This document shows positions 1-5,827 of a stretch of DNA of 11,486 nt, piece after piece (the first letter of the stretch is position 1; the number at the start of each line of letters is the position of its first letter). Source of the DNA: JADKCL01 sp046050405. Lineage in GTDB: Bacteria; Bacteroidota; Bacteroidia; J057; JADKCL01. A program made the position numbers and the translations under genes. The stretch lies in the NCBI GenBank assembly GCA_046050405.1, contig JBJOPY010000093.1, positions 1 to 11,486 on the forward strand, given 5' to 3'. Under the pieces are notes generated by a model. It was not told the DNA's origin. It searched no databases and saw nothing but the letters and a program-made list of their open reading frames with translations.

Positions 1-440
1 CCGGGTACGCCCGGTGGCGGCCTGACCTGTACAGCGTGTTCTGGAGCGACACTGGCTCCGGGAAACGCTGGCTGTGCAATGTCTTCGTGGGGGATGCGAT
101 CTACCTTGCCCACCGAAGGAATTTCGTCTCCGGGAACCGGCATTACTACGATCCCCATCAAATCTACACGGGGATGTCACCCCTGAGGCAGCGGAGGAAC
201 CCGAAGGATGCCGAGGTCGGCGACATTGTGGTATTCAGCAGATTAGGGCATGTGGAAATCATCACTGAAATCGAGAAACGCCAGGATTCAAAGCACGGTG
301 GATTCTGTTCCATTGGAGCGGGTAGAGGGAATCCGCACAGCCATCCTGAAGGGGATGGAATCGTCAAATGCGACTCCCGTTCTGCCTATAGGCATAGACA
401 ATTGGAATATGAGGGCAATGCTTACTTTCAACTCCTATGA
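1..440 (+). CDS. CHAP- or NlpC/P60-like peptidoglycan amidase/peptidase domain protein, 5'-truncated
   Basis: The reading frame is open from base 3, so the gene begins left of the window. A GTG at 36 is in frame, but nothing before it looks like a start site. About 145 residues are visible. Numbered from that GTG, Cys14 lies in WLCNVFVGDA at the head of a helix. After AEVGDIVVF comes His72 in LGHVEIIT, followed by GGFCSIGAGRG. A Cys in a CNxFV helix, then a G-D-hydrophobic strand and a GHV strand, is the hallmark of CHAP/NlpC/P60-type cysteine peptidases and amidases that cut peptidoglycan, including several T6SS and polymorphic toxin domains. The product is probably the C-terminal catalytic domain of a larger protein. 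The stop overlaps the next start by 4 bases (ATGA), which implies co-translation with the membrane-protein array. Exact family and substrate are unknown; the fold call rests on motifs only. Confidence 0.6.
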   Translation, partial: GYARWRPDLYSVFWSDTGSGKRWLCNVFVGDAIYLAHRRNFVSGNRHYYDPHQIYTGMSPLRQRRNPKDAEVGDIVVFSRLGHVEIITEIEKRQDSKHGGFCSIGAGRGNPHSHPEGDGIVKCDSRSAYRHRQLEYEGNAYFQLL

Positions 441-958
441 GGTTTTTCTACCTGGTCAGTCTGGTTTGCAATTTGATCCTGGCAAATTCAATTTTGAAGG
501 CACTGCTTCTCTCCATCGAAATTTATGTTTGGGCCTTTGGGACGGATGGATCCTTGCTGAGCACGCTGGTCGTCATCTCAGAAGTACTATATATCATTGA
601 TTTCCAGCTGATCTTCTTTTCCTGCACTCCCCTTGCCATCTTGGTAGTTAAAAACCCCAGGTATCATGAGTTGCTGTTCCTATGCTTGAATGTAGGGGCA
701 GCTTCGCTGTATTTCTGGAAATACTACAATTATGCCAGTACTGATCGCTTGGTTTTTGAAACCCTCTATTTCCTGGTATCGGGGATCCTGCTTTCCCTGG
801 TGGCCCATTGGTCGCAGATGACCCTGGGAAAAAGGCTGCTCCCGGAGCGGTATGGCGGAAGTGCCGGTGGGCCGGCAGTGAGCCCCGCCACTGCGCCACC
901 CACCGGGGAGGGAAGCATGGAGCAGTCTGCGAATCACGCTGGAAACCACTTAATATGA
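437..958 (+). CDS. Small polytopic membrane protein, array copy 1 of 4
   Basis: A 173-residue protein of no family I recognise. Four hydrophobic segments are visible at about 3-33, 42-71, 77-97 and 106-130. A conserved core CTPLAILVVKNPRYHELLF (63-81) joins segments 2 and 3. A basic motif GKRLLPERYG (131-140) follows the last segment, and then comes a tail rich in Gly, Ala and Pro ending in NHLI. The ATG overlaps the stop of the peptidase-domain gene, so the two are probably translated together. Three paralogs follow directly. A membrane-bound immunity protein against the upstream enzyme is a reasonable guess from this arrangement, but no known immunity family is recognised. Its 3' part is almost identical to that of the next gene. 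Confidence 0.8.
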   Translation: MRFFYLVSLVCNLILANSILKALLLSIEIYVWAFGTDGSLLSTLVVISEVLYIIDFQLIFFSCTPLAILVVKNPRYHELLFLCLNVGAASLYFWKYYNYASTDRLVFETLYFLVSGILLSLVAHWSQMTLGKRLLPERYGGSAGGPAVSPATAPPTGEGSMEQSANHAGNHLI

Positions 959-1001
959 ATCGGCATGAAGGTTTTTTATTTCGTCAGTCTTGTTTGCAAT
1001 T
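754..1001. repeat. 248-base direct repeat, unit 1
   Basis: This stretch is repeated at 1288-1535 with a constant offset of 534 bases. By eye I count four mismatches (about 98% identity). It covers the 3' third of array copy 1, the six-base spacer and the first 12 codons of copy 2. Since flanking coding sequence is much less alike, the similarity reflects recent duplication or gene conversion rather than selection on the protein. Confidence 0.9.
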
Positions 1002-1492
1002 TGATCCTGGCAGATTCAATTTTAAAGGCGCTGTCTCTCTCTGTCCAAATTTATGTTTGGGCGTTTGAGCCGGCTGGATCCTTGTTAAGCAAGTTGAGCT
1101 TTATGTGTGAAGTAGCCTTTATAATTAATTTCATGGTGATCTTCTTTTCCTGCACTCCCCTCGCCATCTTGGTTGTTAAAAACCACAGGTATCATGGGTT
1201 GCTGTTCCTATGCTTGAATGTAGTGGCAGCCTCGCTCTATTTCTTGTATTGGTATATGAGCAAGAATATGGATATTGAAGCCTTGTATTTTGAAACCCTC
1301 TATTTCCTGGTATCGGGGATCCTGCTTTCCCTGGTGGCCCATTGGTCGCAGATGACCCTGGGAAAACGGCTGCTCCCGGAGCGGTATGGCGGAAGTGCCG
1401 GTGGGCCGGCAGTGAGGCCCGCCACTGCGCCACCCACCGGGGAGGGAAGCATGGAACAGTCTGCGAATCACGCTGGAAACCACTTAATATGA
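965..1492 (+). CDS. Small polytopic membrane protein, array copy 2 of 4
   Basis: A 175-residue paralog of the preceding gene with the same four hydrophobic segments, the CTPLAILVVKNHRYHGLLF core and the GKRLLPERYG motif. It has an almost identical Pro/Ala-rich tail, differing mainly by one Arg for Ser. The start chosen is the ATG beginning MKVFYFVSLVCN because it aligns with MRFFYLVSLVCN of copy 1. An ATG ten bases earlier (955) is in another frame and gives no paralogous protein. Six bases separate it from copy 1 and there is no Shine-Dalgarno sequence, so translation probably depends on coupling. It differs from copy 1 mostly in the loop after segment 1, in segment 2 and in the loop before segment 4 (YWYMSKNMDIEAL against KYYNYASTDRL). 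Confidence 0.8.
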   Translation: MKVFYFVSLVCNLILADSILKALSLSVQIYVWAFEPAGSLLSKLSFMCEVAFIINFMVIFFSCTPLAILVVKNHRYHGLLFLCLNVVAASLYFLYWYMSKNMDIEALYFETLYFLVSGILLSLVAHWSQMTLGKRLLPERYGGSAGGPAVRPATAPPTGEGSMEQSANHAGNHLI

Positions 1493-1535
1493 ATCGGCAT
1501 GAAGGTTTTTTATTTCGTCAGTCTGGTTTGCAATT
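1288..1535. repeat. 248-base direct repeat, unit 2
   Basis: Partner of the repeat at 754-1001. It covers the 3' third of array copy 2, the spacer and the first 12 codons of copy 3. Identity ends abruptly inside the third gene, where CAATTTG of unit 1 becomes CAATTGG and the two sequences then part. That marks a recombination joint. Confidence 0.9.
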
Positions 1536-1960
1536 GGACGCTGATTACGTCCTTGATGCGTCTGCTGCTGGATATCATCGGGTATCTTTGCTTCTCCTAC
1601 GATTCCAACTCTTGGGGCATGATTTTTTTTCACGCTGACAGTGAACTCATCGTGCTTTTCCATCTCTTCCTGTTTGCCTGCACTCCCCTTGCGATCCTGT
1701 GGTTCAAAAATTACCGGTACCATGGGTTGCTCTTTTCCCTGTTGATTTTGCTGGCGGCCTCGTCCTACTTTTGGTACCAGATCGATCGCCTGGCCATGGA
1801 AATCCTGGGCCTGGAGGTCGCGATGTTTGTTGCGTCGGGACTGTTGCTTTCCTGCATCGTTTCCCTGTCGCAGCGGGTTCTGGGAGAAAGGCTGCTCCCG
1901 GCAAGGTACTGCCGCATGCACGGGACTGAAAGAAAAGCATTCTGGAAACACTCATTTTGA
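1499..1960 (+). CDS. Small polytopic membrane protein, array copy 3 of 4
   Basis: A 153-residue paralog. Its first 12 codons are nearly identical at the DNA level to those of copy 2, but after CNW the sequence diverges strongly, so the gene is a mosaic. The core ACTPLAILWFKNYRYHGLLF and the motif LGERLLPARY after the fourth hydrophobic segment are kept. The long Pro/Ala tail is replaced by a short basic and aromatic tail, CRMHGTERKAFWKHSF. It starts six bases after copy 2, as expected for one transcript. Function unknown; it shares whatever role the array has. Confidence 0.8.
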   Translation: MKVFYFVSLVCNWTLITSLMRLLLDIIGYLCFSYDSNSWGMIFFHADSELIVLFHLFLFACTPLAILWFKNYRYHGLLFSLLILLAASSYFWYQIDRLAMEILGLEVAMFVASGLLLSCIVSLSQRVLGERLLPARYCRMHGTERKAFWKHSF

Positions 1961-1966
1961 CGACCC

Positions 1967-2398
1967 ATGAAATTGTTTTACCTCCTCAGCCTTGTACTCA
2001 ATCTCTTCCTGTCCGGTGCCATTCACGAAGTGTTGGGTTACGCCATCCGTGTTTACAATCATCATCATGACGCGGAGGGATCCTTCATGTGCCTGCTGTA
2101 CGCGGCGGATCTGTCTTTCGTGACTTTTTTCCAGGAGCTCTGCTTCACCTGCCTTCCCCTGGCCATCCTGGTGTGGAAGGATTACAGGTATCATTGGCTG
2201 CTGTTTTCCATCTTCAATGCATTCTCGGCCGCCCTCTATTTCTGGTTCTGGTACCACCGTGTCTCCATGGACCGCCTGTACGGTGAGGCTGCATATTTTA
2301 TTCTGTCGGGAACCTTGCTGTCGGTCGTCGCCCATGTCACGCAATTGAGCCTGGGAAAACGGCTCCTCCCGGAGCGGTATGGCCGGAGGCCAGGCTGA
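1967..2398 (+). CDS. Small polytopic membrane protein, array copy 4 of 4
   Basis: A 143-residue paralog, the shortest of the four and the most diverged. MKLFYLLSLVLN aligns with the start of the others. The core is LPLAILVWKDYRYHWLLF, and the protein ends eleven residues after the start of GKRLLPERYG, with no added tail. A His-rich loop (YNHHHDAEG) follows the first hydrophobic segment. It again lies six bases behind its neighbour and closes the array, since more than 400 bases without a gene follow. The short form suggests that the conserved functional unit is the four membrane segments plus GKRLLPERYG, and that the tails of copies 1 and 2 are additions. Confidence 0.8.
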   Translation: MKLFYLLSLVLNLFLSGAIHEVLGYAIRVYNHHHDAEGSFMCLLYAADLSFVTFFQELCFTCLPLAILVWKDYRYHWLLFSIFNAFSAALYFWFWYHRVSMDRLYGEAAYFILSGTLLSVVAHVTQLSLGKRLLPERYGRRPG

Positions 2399-2801
2399 GG
2401 TGTGGATGGAACTGATCCGAAGAATGACGGTGCAAGATAGCCAGAATGGCCCCATTCCGGCCCCAAAAACAGCCCTGACTGCTCTCAAGGGAATGGTAGG
2501 TAGGCCGGCCGCAACCCTGCCGGGAACCGTGAGCCGTCAAGCCCCCCTCAACAATCGGCACCTGCTTTCCGGGGGACATCCCGTGCGCGGCTGCTGCACC
2601 CTGTGCCCTTCCGAATCTGAAACCGCCCCGTCTCCGTCCAAGCTCCTTCCAGGGTGGGCTTCCTTCGCAAAACAAGATCCATCCTCCCCGGGCTGGATGC
2701 CTGCCTGCCAGTGCATTTCCGCCACGGCGCCCCCGTCCCGGTTTGCCGGAACTTCAGGGGGGGAAGCTTCAGCACAAGGCCATCCAGGGCGGAAACGCGG
2801 A
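2399..2801. other. Stretch without a recognisable gene
   Basis: About 400 bases between the end of the membrane-protein array and a hairpin. Open frames exist on both strands, but their translations are rich in Pro, Arg, Ser and Gly, have no recognisable motif and look like chance frames in GC-rich DNA. I see no tRNA-like fold, no repeat and no clear promoter. It may be the eroded remains of a gene or simply spacer. Confidence 0.5.
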
Positions 2802-2832
2802 GGGGGGAATGCGCCCGCTGCGCATTCCCCCC
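2802..2832 (-). terminator. Strong hairpin, probable terminator of the hydrolase-like gene
   Basis: The arms 2802-2814 and 2820-2832 are perfect 13-base complements (six G, AAT, GCGC) around the loop CCGCT. It lies 20 bases past the stop of the minus-strand gene and also downstream of the plus-strand array, so it could stop transcription from both sides. There is no T-run on either strand, so the case rests on stem strength and position. Confidence 0.55.
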
Positions 2833-2851
2833 TCCTGCCCCGCCGTTGGCC

Positions 2852-3697
2852 TCAGAGTGCGAGGAAGTCCTTCAGTTTCTTGAAGTAGGCTTCCTTGTCC
2901 ACCATGAAGTTGTCGGTGCGGTCCGGGTTCTGCACCACGTAGATTTCCTTCTGGATGACCTTGGGCTGCTTCTTCTGGAGGGTCTTCATGTCATCCACCT
3001 TGAAGAGGATGTCATTGCTCCCGATGATCAGGAGCACGCTCTTGGTCGTGCTTTTCAGGTTGGTCGGGGGAAGGTCCAGGGCGTAGATCGGCTCGAACTT
3101 CTTGTCATAGCCGGCGAAGGGGACCTCCATGGGGGTGTCCCAGCTGCTGAAGCGCTTCTCCAGGTCCTCCATGCTCAGGAACGGGGTGTCCGCGATGATC
3201 TTCTTGATCTCATTGCGGTTCCAGCCGATGCCCAGTGCGAGCCCCGCACCGATCCCCCATCCATACATGTTGAAGGACTGCACATACTCCCCGCGGCAGA
3301 AGTCGATCATGGCCTTCACGTCGTCCTGGAACTGCGGATAGAGGTACATGTTGTTGTCGATTTCGAAGTCGCTGCTCTTTCCGAAGCCGCGGTAGTCGAA
3401 GATCACGACATTGAAGCCATTGGTACGGAATTGATCGACCTTCCGGAGATAGTCGGCCATGTTGCCCTCGCCATTGTGGCAGATCAGCATCAGCTGGGTG
3501 GTCTTCACCTCCGTGGCGGGGAAGTACCAGGCCTTCAGGGTCGCGCCGTCGGCCGTCTTGACGTCCTCCTCCTCGTACGGCATGTTGAACTTGGAGGGCA
3601 GCTGCTTGTATTCGCGGGATGGATTCAGCGCGGCCGCCATGCCGGCCCCCATCACCGTCAGCAGGAAAATGGCGAAAACAGTCTTTGTAAATTTCAT
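2852..3697 (-). CDS. Exported alpha/beta-hydrolase-fold protein, catalytic residues missing
   Basis: 281 residues starting with a signal peptide (MKFTK, a hydrophobic stretch to about residue 23, cleavage probably near AAA-LNP). The fold can be followed: strand LMLICHNGEGN (69-79) with the His-Asn-Gly of the oxyanion loop, VVIFDYRGFGKSS (97-109), the nucleophile elbow YGWGIGAG (145-152) and LLIIGSNDILF (222-232) with Asp229 at the acid position. The elbow GxSxG reads G-W-G-I-G, with Gly148 in place of the nucleophile. No His occurs after Asp229, and His74 is the only one in the protein. It is therefore probably not a working hydrolase; it may bind a ligand or act as a periplasmic scaffold. 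The gene is monocistronic and divergent from the aminotransferase. A TAATTTTA on the minus strand about 43 bases upstream could be a weak -7 box, but no -33 box pairs with it. Confidence 0.8.
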   Translation of the reverse strand: MKFTKTVFAIFLLTVMGAGMAAALNPSREYKQLPSKFNMPYEEEDVKTADGATLKAWYFPATEVKTTQLMLICHNGEGNMADYLRKVDQFRTNGFNVVIFDYRGFGKSSDFEIDNNMYLYPQFQDDVKAMIDFCRGEYVQSFNMYGWGIGAGLALGIGWNRNEIKKIIADTPFLSMEDLEKRFSSWDTPMEVPFAGYDKKFEPIYALDLPPTNLKSTTKSVLLIIGSNDILFKVDDMKTLQKKQPKVIQKEIYVVQNPDRTDNFMVDKEAYFKKLKDFLAL

Positions 3698-3762
3698 CGT
3701 TGCAATCGTTTTTTAACTCGCAGGTTTACTGCAATTTTGGTAAAATTACGGTGAATTGATCC

Positions 3763-3780
3763 GTAGCCCATCGGGGCTAC
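3763..3780. other. Seven-base hairpin in the divergent intergenic region
   Basis: GTAGCCC and GGGCTAC form a perfect 7-base stem around ATCG, 20 bases before the aminotransferase start and 65 bases before the hydrolase-like gene. It could be a structured leader of the aminotransferase transcript or a dyad operator. No T-run follows, so a terminator is less likely. Confidence 0.4.
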
Positions 3781-3800
3781 GTCAGTTCTGAACAAATAGT

Positions 3801-4670
3801 ATGCCAATTCAAGAACGCTTCTGGTTCCGGGACCAAGTGCATGCGCACGGCAGACCCTGCCTGGATCCCAGGAACAGGGCCTTTCGCCATGGCGACGGAT
3901 TGTTTGAGACGATCCTTGTCCGGCACGGCGGCGCGGTCGCCTTGGAGATGCACCTCGACCGCCTCGCGGCGGGGATGGAGGTGCTCGGGTTCGACCTGGA
4001 GGGAGTCGGCCACAGCAAGGCTTCCTGGCGGGAGCTGCTGGGATCCGTGGTGGAAAGGCTGACGCAGGGCCAGGATGCGGCGGGGTTCGGGCGCATCCGC
4101 CTGACCGTCTATCGCCAGGGGGAGGGACGCTACCTGCCGCAGCAGGACGGCCCCGAACTGCTGGCAGAGATCGAGGCGCTGGATGCAGATCCCTGGACGC
4201 TCCGCCCGCCGCTGCACCTCTGCATCGCCCACTCCTACCCCATCGTGCCTTCCGTTCTGTCGCAGGTGAAGAGCCTGAATTCGCTCCCCTACGTCCTGGC
4301 CGCACGGCATGCCGCCGCAGAGGGGATGGACGATGCCATCCTGCGGAACCCCCGGGGCGAGGTCGCCGAATGCACCGCCTCCAATCTCTTCCTAGTGATC
4401 CAGAACCGCATTCTCACCCCATGGCTGGGTTCAGGATGCCTCCCGGGCGTGATGCGTGCCCGGGTCATGGAGGCCGCGAAGGCGCTCGGATGGCTGGTGC
4501 AGGCCCAGCCGCTGCAGCTGGCCCGGCTTTCCACTGCCTCCGAGATCTTCCTCACGAATGCCATCCAGGGGCTCCAGCCTGTGGGCAGCATCACGGAAAC
4601 GAAGTATCTGGCCAGGCACCATCCGGTCATGTCCATGATCCGGGACAGCCTCCTGGCAGAAGGGGTTTGA
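3801..4670 (+). CDS. Class IV PLP-dependent aminotransferase (PabC/IlvE family)
   Basis: 289 residues, the usual length for fold-type IV enzymes. Typical motifs occur in order: RAFRHGDGLFETIL (26-39), RIRLTVYR (98-105), the putative Schiff-base Lys157 in SQVKSLNSLPYVLA, the cofactor-binding Glu190 in GEVAECTASNLFLV, CLPGVMRARV (213-222) and EIFLTNAIQGLQPV (248-261). The family includes branched-chain aminotransferase, D-amino acid aminotransferase and 4-amino-4-deoxychorismate lyase (PabC, folate pathway). GDGLFET and length are most like PabC-type members, but the sequence alone does not settle the substrate, and no pabA or pabB is nearby. The first ATG of the open frame is used; it has no Shine-Dalgarno sequence. 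It is the first gene of a run of three on this strand. Confidence 0.9.
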   Translation: MPIQERFWFRDQVHAHGRPCLDPRNRAFRHGDGLFETILVRHGGAVALEMHLDRLAAGMEVLGFDLEGVGHSKASWRELLGSVVERLTQGQDAAGFGRIRLTVYRQGEGRYLPQQDGPELLAEIEALDADPWTLRPPLHLCIAHSYPIVPSVLSQVKSLNSLPYVLAARHAAAEGMDDAILRNPRGEVAECTASNLFLVIQNRILTPWLGSGCLPGVMRARVMEAAKALGWLVQAQPLQLARLSTASEIFLTNAIQGLQPVGSITETKYLARHHPVMSMIRDSLLAEGV

Positions 4671-4697
4671 GTCCCTCGCATTTTTTCCATTCCTTTG
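4666..4697 (+). promoter_or_regulatory. Possible Bacteroidota-type promoter for the SUI1-family gene
   Basis: TTTG at 4666-4669, overlapping the aminotransferase stop, is followed after 20 bases by TTCCTTTG at 4690-4697. That is one base away from the -7 consensus TAnnTTTG. Transcription would start near 4704, about 35 bases before the ATG. It would let the factor and the SanA-type gene be expressed apart from the aminotransferase. Confidence 0.35.
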
Positions 4698-4738
4698 CAG
4701 CGTGGTTCAGGGTTCACCCCCGTCCACCCCACCCGCCC

Positions 4739-5095
4739 ATGGCACAGAGGAAGAACAGCATCAGAGACTTCGGGGGTCTGGTTTACTCCACGGACCCCGA
4801 CTTCAAGAAATCCGCCCCGCAGGGCGGCAAGTCCGGAGGCACGACCCTGCCCCCCGGCCAGCAGTCCCTGCGCATCCATCTCATCCGGAACAAGGGGAAC
4901 AAGGTCACCACGGTGATCCGGGAATTCGTCGGCAAGGAAGCGGATCTGGAGGAACTGGGCAGGAAGCTGAAGCAGGCCTGCGGCACGGGAGGGACGGTGA
5001 AGGAGGGCGAGATCCTCATCCAGGGCGACAAGCGGAAGGAAGTGGGGATGCGCCTGGAGAAGGAAGGCTACAAGTACAAGTTCGCAGGGGGATGA
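4739..5095 (+). CDS. SUI1/eIF1-family translation factor (YciH-like)
   Basis: 118 residues. The N-terminal 40 are basic and flexible (MAQRKNSIRDFGGLVYSTDP at the start). From about 43 to 116 lies a SUI1 domain: LRIHLIRNKGNKVTTVIREF, then LEELGRKLKQACGTGGTVK, then EILIQGDKRKEVGMRLEKEG. CGTGGTVK followed by IQGD is diagnostic of the family, related to eukaryotic eIF1 and E. coli YciH, which acts at initiation on the small ribosomal subunit; the bacterial role is not well defined. The start was chosen because the SUI1 homologs begin in this region and upstream in-frame sequence overlaps the aminotransferase gene. Its stop overlaps the next start (ATGA), so it is coupled to the SanA-type gene. 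Confidence 0.93.
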   Translation: MAQRKNSIRDFGGLVYSTDPDFKKSAPQGGKSGGTTLPPGQQSLRIHLIRNKGNKVTTVIREFVGKEADLEELGRKLKQACGTGGTVKEGEILIQGDKRKEVGMRLEKEGYKYKFAGG

Positions 5096-5763
5096 TCCAG
5101 TTTCTCCGAAGACATGGCGGGAGAATCCTCAGGGGCGGCTTGTTTGCGCTCCTGGGAGGGCTTGCATGCGTGGTCGGCATCAACGTCTGGGTGGTGCAGC
5201 AGACCGGGGGCAGGATTTTCGACAGGCTGGAGGAGGTCCCCTTCACCAACGTGGCACTTCTCCTCGGCACGAGCCGGAACACTGCCCGCGGGCCGAATGT
5301 CTTCTTCATGCAGCGCATCGATGCCGCCGCCGCACTCTACCACGCGGGAAAGGTCCGGAAGATCATCGTCAGCGGGGACAATGGCAGTGAAAATTACAAC
5401 GAGACCGAGGCCATGCGCAGGGAACTGGTGAAGCGCGGGGTCCCTGAAGCCGCCATCGTCAACGATCATGCCGGTTTCCGTACCCTGGACTCGGTCGTGC
5501 GTTCCAAGAGTGTCTTCGACCAGGATGAGATCATCATCGTCAGCCAACGCTTCCATGTGCAGCGGGCCCTCTTCATCGCCGACACCAAGGGGATCAAGGC
5601 CACCGGCTACGCGGCGGCCGATCCTCCCCCCGGCATGCCCTACTACAAGGTCATGGTGCGCGAATGGTTTGCCCGCGTCAAGGCCGTCCTGGACTGCTAC
5701 CTCCTCGGCACCCAGCCGAAGTTTCCCGGGCCCAAGGAGCCGATTGTTTTCACTGCCCGGTGA
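5092..5763 (+). CDS. sanA: SanA/YdcF-family (DUF218) membrane protein
   Basis: 223 residues, close to the 239 of E. coli SanA. One membrane anchor lies at about 13-34 after a basic N-terminus (RRHGGRILRGG), with the DUF218 domain outside the cytoplasm. The match to SanA is clear from VALLLGTSRN (54-63), IIVSGDN (91-97), YNETEAMRREL (102-112), HAGFRTLDSVVR (126-137), EIIIVSQRFHVQRALFIA (146-163) and PKFPGPKEPI near the end. SanA affects envelope permeability, and its loss in E. coli causes vancomycin sensitivity at high temperature; its biochemical reaction is not established. The ATG at 5092 is preferred because it places the anchor at the N-terminus and overlaps the stop of the SUI1 gene, though the frame stays open further upstream. 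It converges with the restriction gene. Confidence 0.92.
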   Translation: MIQFLRRHGGRILRGGLFALLGGLACVVGINVWVVQQTGGRIFDRLEEVPFTNVALLLGTSRNTARGPNVFFMQRIDAAAALYHAGKVRKIIVSGDNGSENYNETEAMRRELVKRGVPEAAIVNDHAGFRTLDSVVRSKSVFDQDEIIIVSQRFHVQRALFIADTKGIKATGYAAADPPPGMPYYKVMVREWFARVKAVLDCYLLGTQPKFPGPKEPIVFTAR

Positions 5764-5777
5764 ACCCGGCGCCTCCG

Positions 5778-5805
5778 TGCGGGGGAAGTGAATCCCCCTG
5801 CCGCA
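5778..5805. terminator. Hairpin between convergent genes, probable two-way terminator
   Basis: GGGGGA (5781-5786) pairs with TCCCCC (5793-5798) around AGTGAA. TGC and GCA on the outside can extend it past a small bulge. It lies in the 64-base gap between the ends of sanA and res, the place where a shared terminator is expected. There is no T-run on either side. Confidence 0.45.
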
Positions 5806-5827
5806 TGGACAGCGGGTGAAAACCCTG

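Noticed and set aside
955..1068. ATG at 955 overlapping the stop of array copy 1 as start of the next gene
   Set aside because: Its frame gives a non-paralogous peptide and soon ends; the ATG at 965 aligns with the starts of all other copies.
2379..2888. 169-codon open frame on the plus strand after the array
   Set aside because: It overlaps array copy 4 and the hydrolase-like gene, its translation is rich in Pro, Ser, Gly and Arg without motifs, and it crosses the strong hairpin; a chance frame in GC-rich DNA.
2654..3754. 366-codon open frame antisense to the hydrolase-like gene
   Set aside because: The translation (long runs of Leu, Val, Glu, His and Asp) is typical of an antisense shadow, while the minus-strand product has a signal peptide and a recognisable fold.
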